This document shows positions 63,729 to 64,000 of a DNA stretch of 64,000 nucleotides, piece by piece. A model generated the notes under the pieces. The model worked only from the letters and a program-made list of their open reading frames with translations. It ran no database searches and was not told the DNA's origin. Source of the stretch: Nitrospira sp. MA-1 (GTDB taxonomy: Bacteria; Nitrospirota; Nitrospiria; Nitrospirales; UBA8639). The stretch is from contig JAQJDB010000007.1 of the NCBI GenBank assembly GCA_032139905.1, positions 558,001 to 622,000 on the forward strand, written 5' to 3'. The position numbers and the translations under genes are program-made. How positions within the stretch are numbered: position 1 is the stretch's first letter; each line of letters begins with the position of its first letter.

Positions 63729-63962
63729 ATGGCTATAACTTGGGAACAATTGGCCGAGCAGGCCATGAGTCTACCGACGGAATCGCGGGCGCGGTTAGCG
63801 GACCTTCTTGTGGAAAGCTTAGATGCCGATGAACTAGGGCAGATTGATCGCCTGTGGGTTGCAGAGGCAACACGCAGGCGCGATGAAGTACGAAGCGGGC
63901 ACGTCGCGCCGATCCCTGGAGACGAAGCTCTTCAGAGGGTGCGAGACGACGTTCGCCGATGA
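63729..63962 (+). CDS. Addiction module antitoxin (CHP02574 type)
   Basis: A 77-residue antitoxin. The family pattern is WEQLAEQAMSLPTESRARLA then DLLVESLDADELGQIDRLWV. ATG at 63729 is preferred over the upstream frame start at 63669, whose residues do not belong to the family. Its stop overlaps the next start (ATGA). Confidence 0.8.
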   Translation: MAITWEQLAEQAMSLPTESRARLADLLVESLDADELGQIDRLWVAEATRRRDEVRSGHVAPIPGDEALQRVRDDVRR

Positions 63963-64000
63963 AATGGGATTTCCACCCGGAAGCTCTGGAGGAATATCGG
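63959..64000 (+). CDS. RelE/ParE-superfamily toxin, cut by the window end
   Basis: Only the first 14 residues are visible (MKWDFHPEALEEYR), typical of the start of RelE/ParE toxins that partner CHP02574 antitoxins. The start overlaps the antitoxin stop by 4 bases. The remainder lies outside the window. Confidence 0.6.
   Translation, partial: MKWDFHPEALEEYR

Overview
This window is a chromosomal segment of a moderate-G+C Gram-negative bacterium. Outer-membrane genes are present: Pal, a TolC-type channel, a beta-barrel protein and a tripartite RND pump. The gene mix suggests a Nitrospira-like member of the Nitrospirota: a separate-subunit pyruvate:ferredoxin oxidoreductase, a group 3b-like NAD(P)-linked [NiFe] hydrogenase, periplasmic haem proteins and dense two-component signalling. 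That assignment is an inference from gene content and style. No rRNA, tRNA or nitrite-oxidation marker is present, and I found no CRISPR array.

Layout. 0-3 kb is gene-poor apart from one receiver-domain protein. 3-10.5 kb holds Pal, a cupin, a broken methanethiol S-methyltransferase gene (mddA-like), an OsmC protein with a sigma-54 promoter, the probable sigma-54 activator, a FrnE/DsbA-like protein and a YceI protein. 10.6-17 kb holds an M28 peptidase and a minus-strand signalling cluster: receiver, Rossmann-histidine kinase fusion, Cache-HAMP-PAS kinase and a DUF3365 haem protein. 17.4-18.1 kb is a cyclase remnant joined to an IS30 remnant. 18.3-27.2 kb holds MscS, a lipoprotein, a DUF155 protein, a beta-CASP RNase, a LOG protein, a Crp/Fnr regulator, an outer-membrane protein, a CopD-like protein and an RRM protein. 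27.5-35.4 kb is one heavy-metal efflux locus with its own two-component system.

The accessory region at 40.2-44.6 kb contains toxin-antitoxin modules around an A+T-rich reverse transcriptase gene (41788-43284). A structured, terminator-capped candidate non-coding RNA lies directly upstream of that gene. This arrangement is what retrons and defence-associated reverse transcriptases look like, and it is the best candidate for an undescribed system here. A second defence-like block at 60.9-63.3 kb pairs a PUA/EVE-like plus PD-(D/E)XK nuclease with an unknown membrane protein, followed by another toxin-antitoxin pair cut by the window end.

45-60 kb is core metabolism. It holds a Ca2+-type P-ATPase, a membrane-anchored haem protein, pyruvate:ferredoxin oxidoreductase genes (gamma, alpha, beta, then a GltD-like flavoprotein fused to ferredoxin domains), a tandem universal stress protein, a secreted Lon-like protease and the hydrogenase. 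The hydrogenase operon is split by an IS110-family element between the small- and large-subunit genes, and no beta-subunit gene is visible. Because the oxidoreductase carries an NAD(P)H-binding flavoprotein and the hydrogenase a flavin/NAD(P) diaphorase, the two could be linked through the NAD(P)H pool and ferredoxin.
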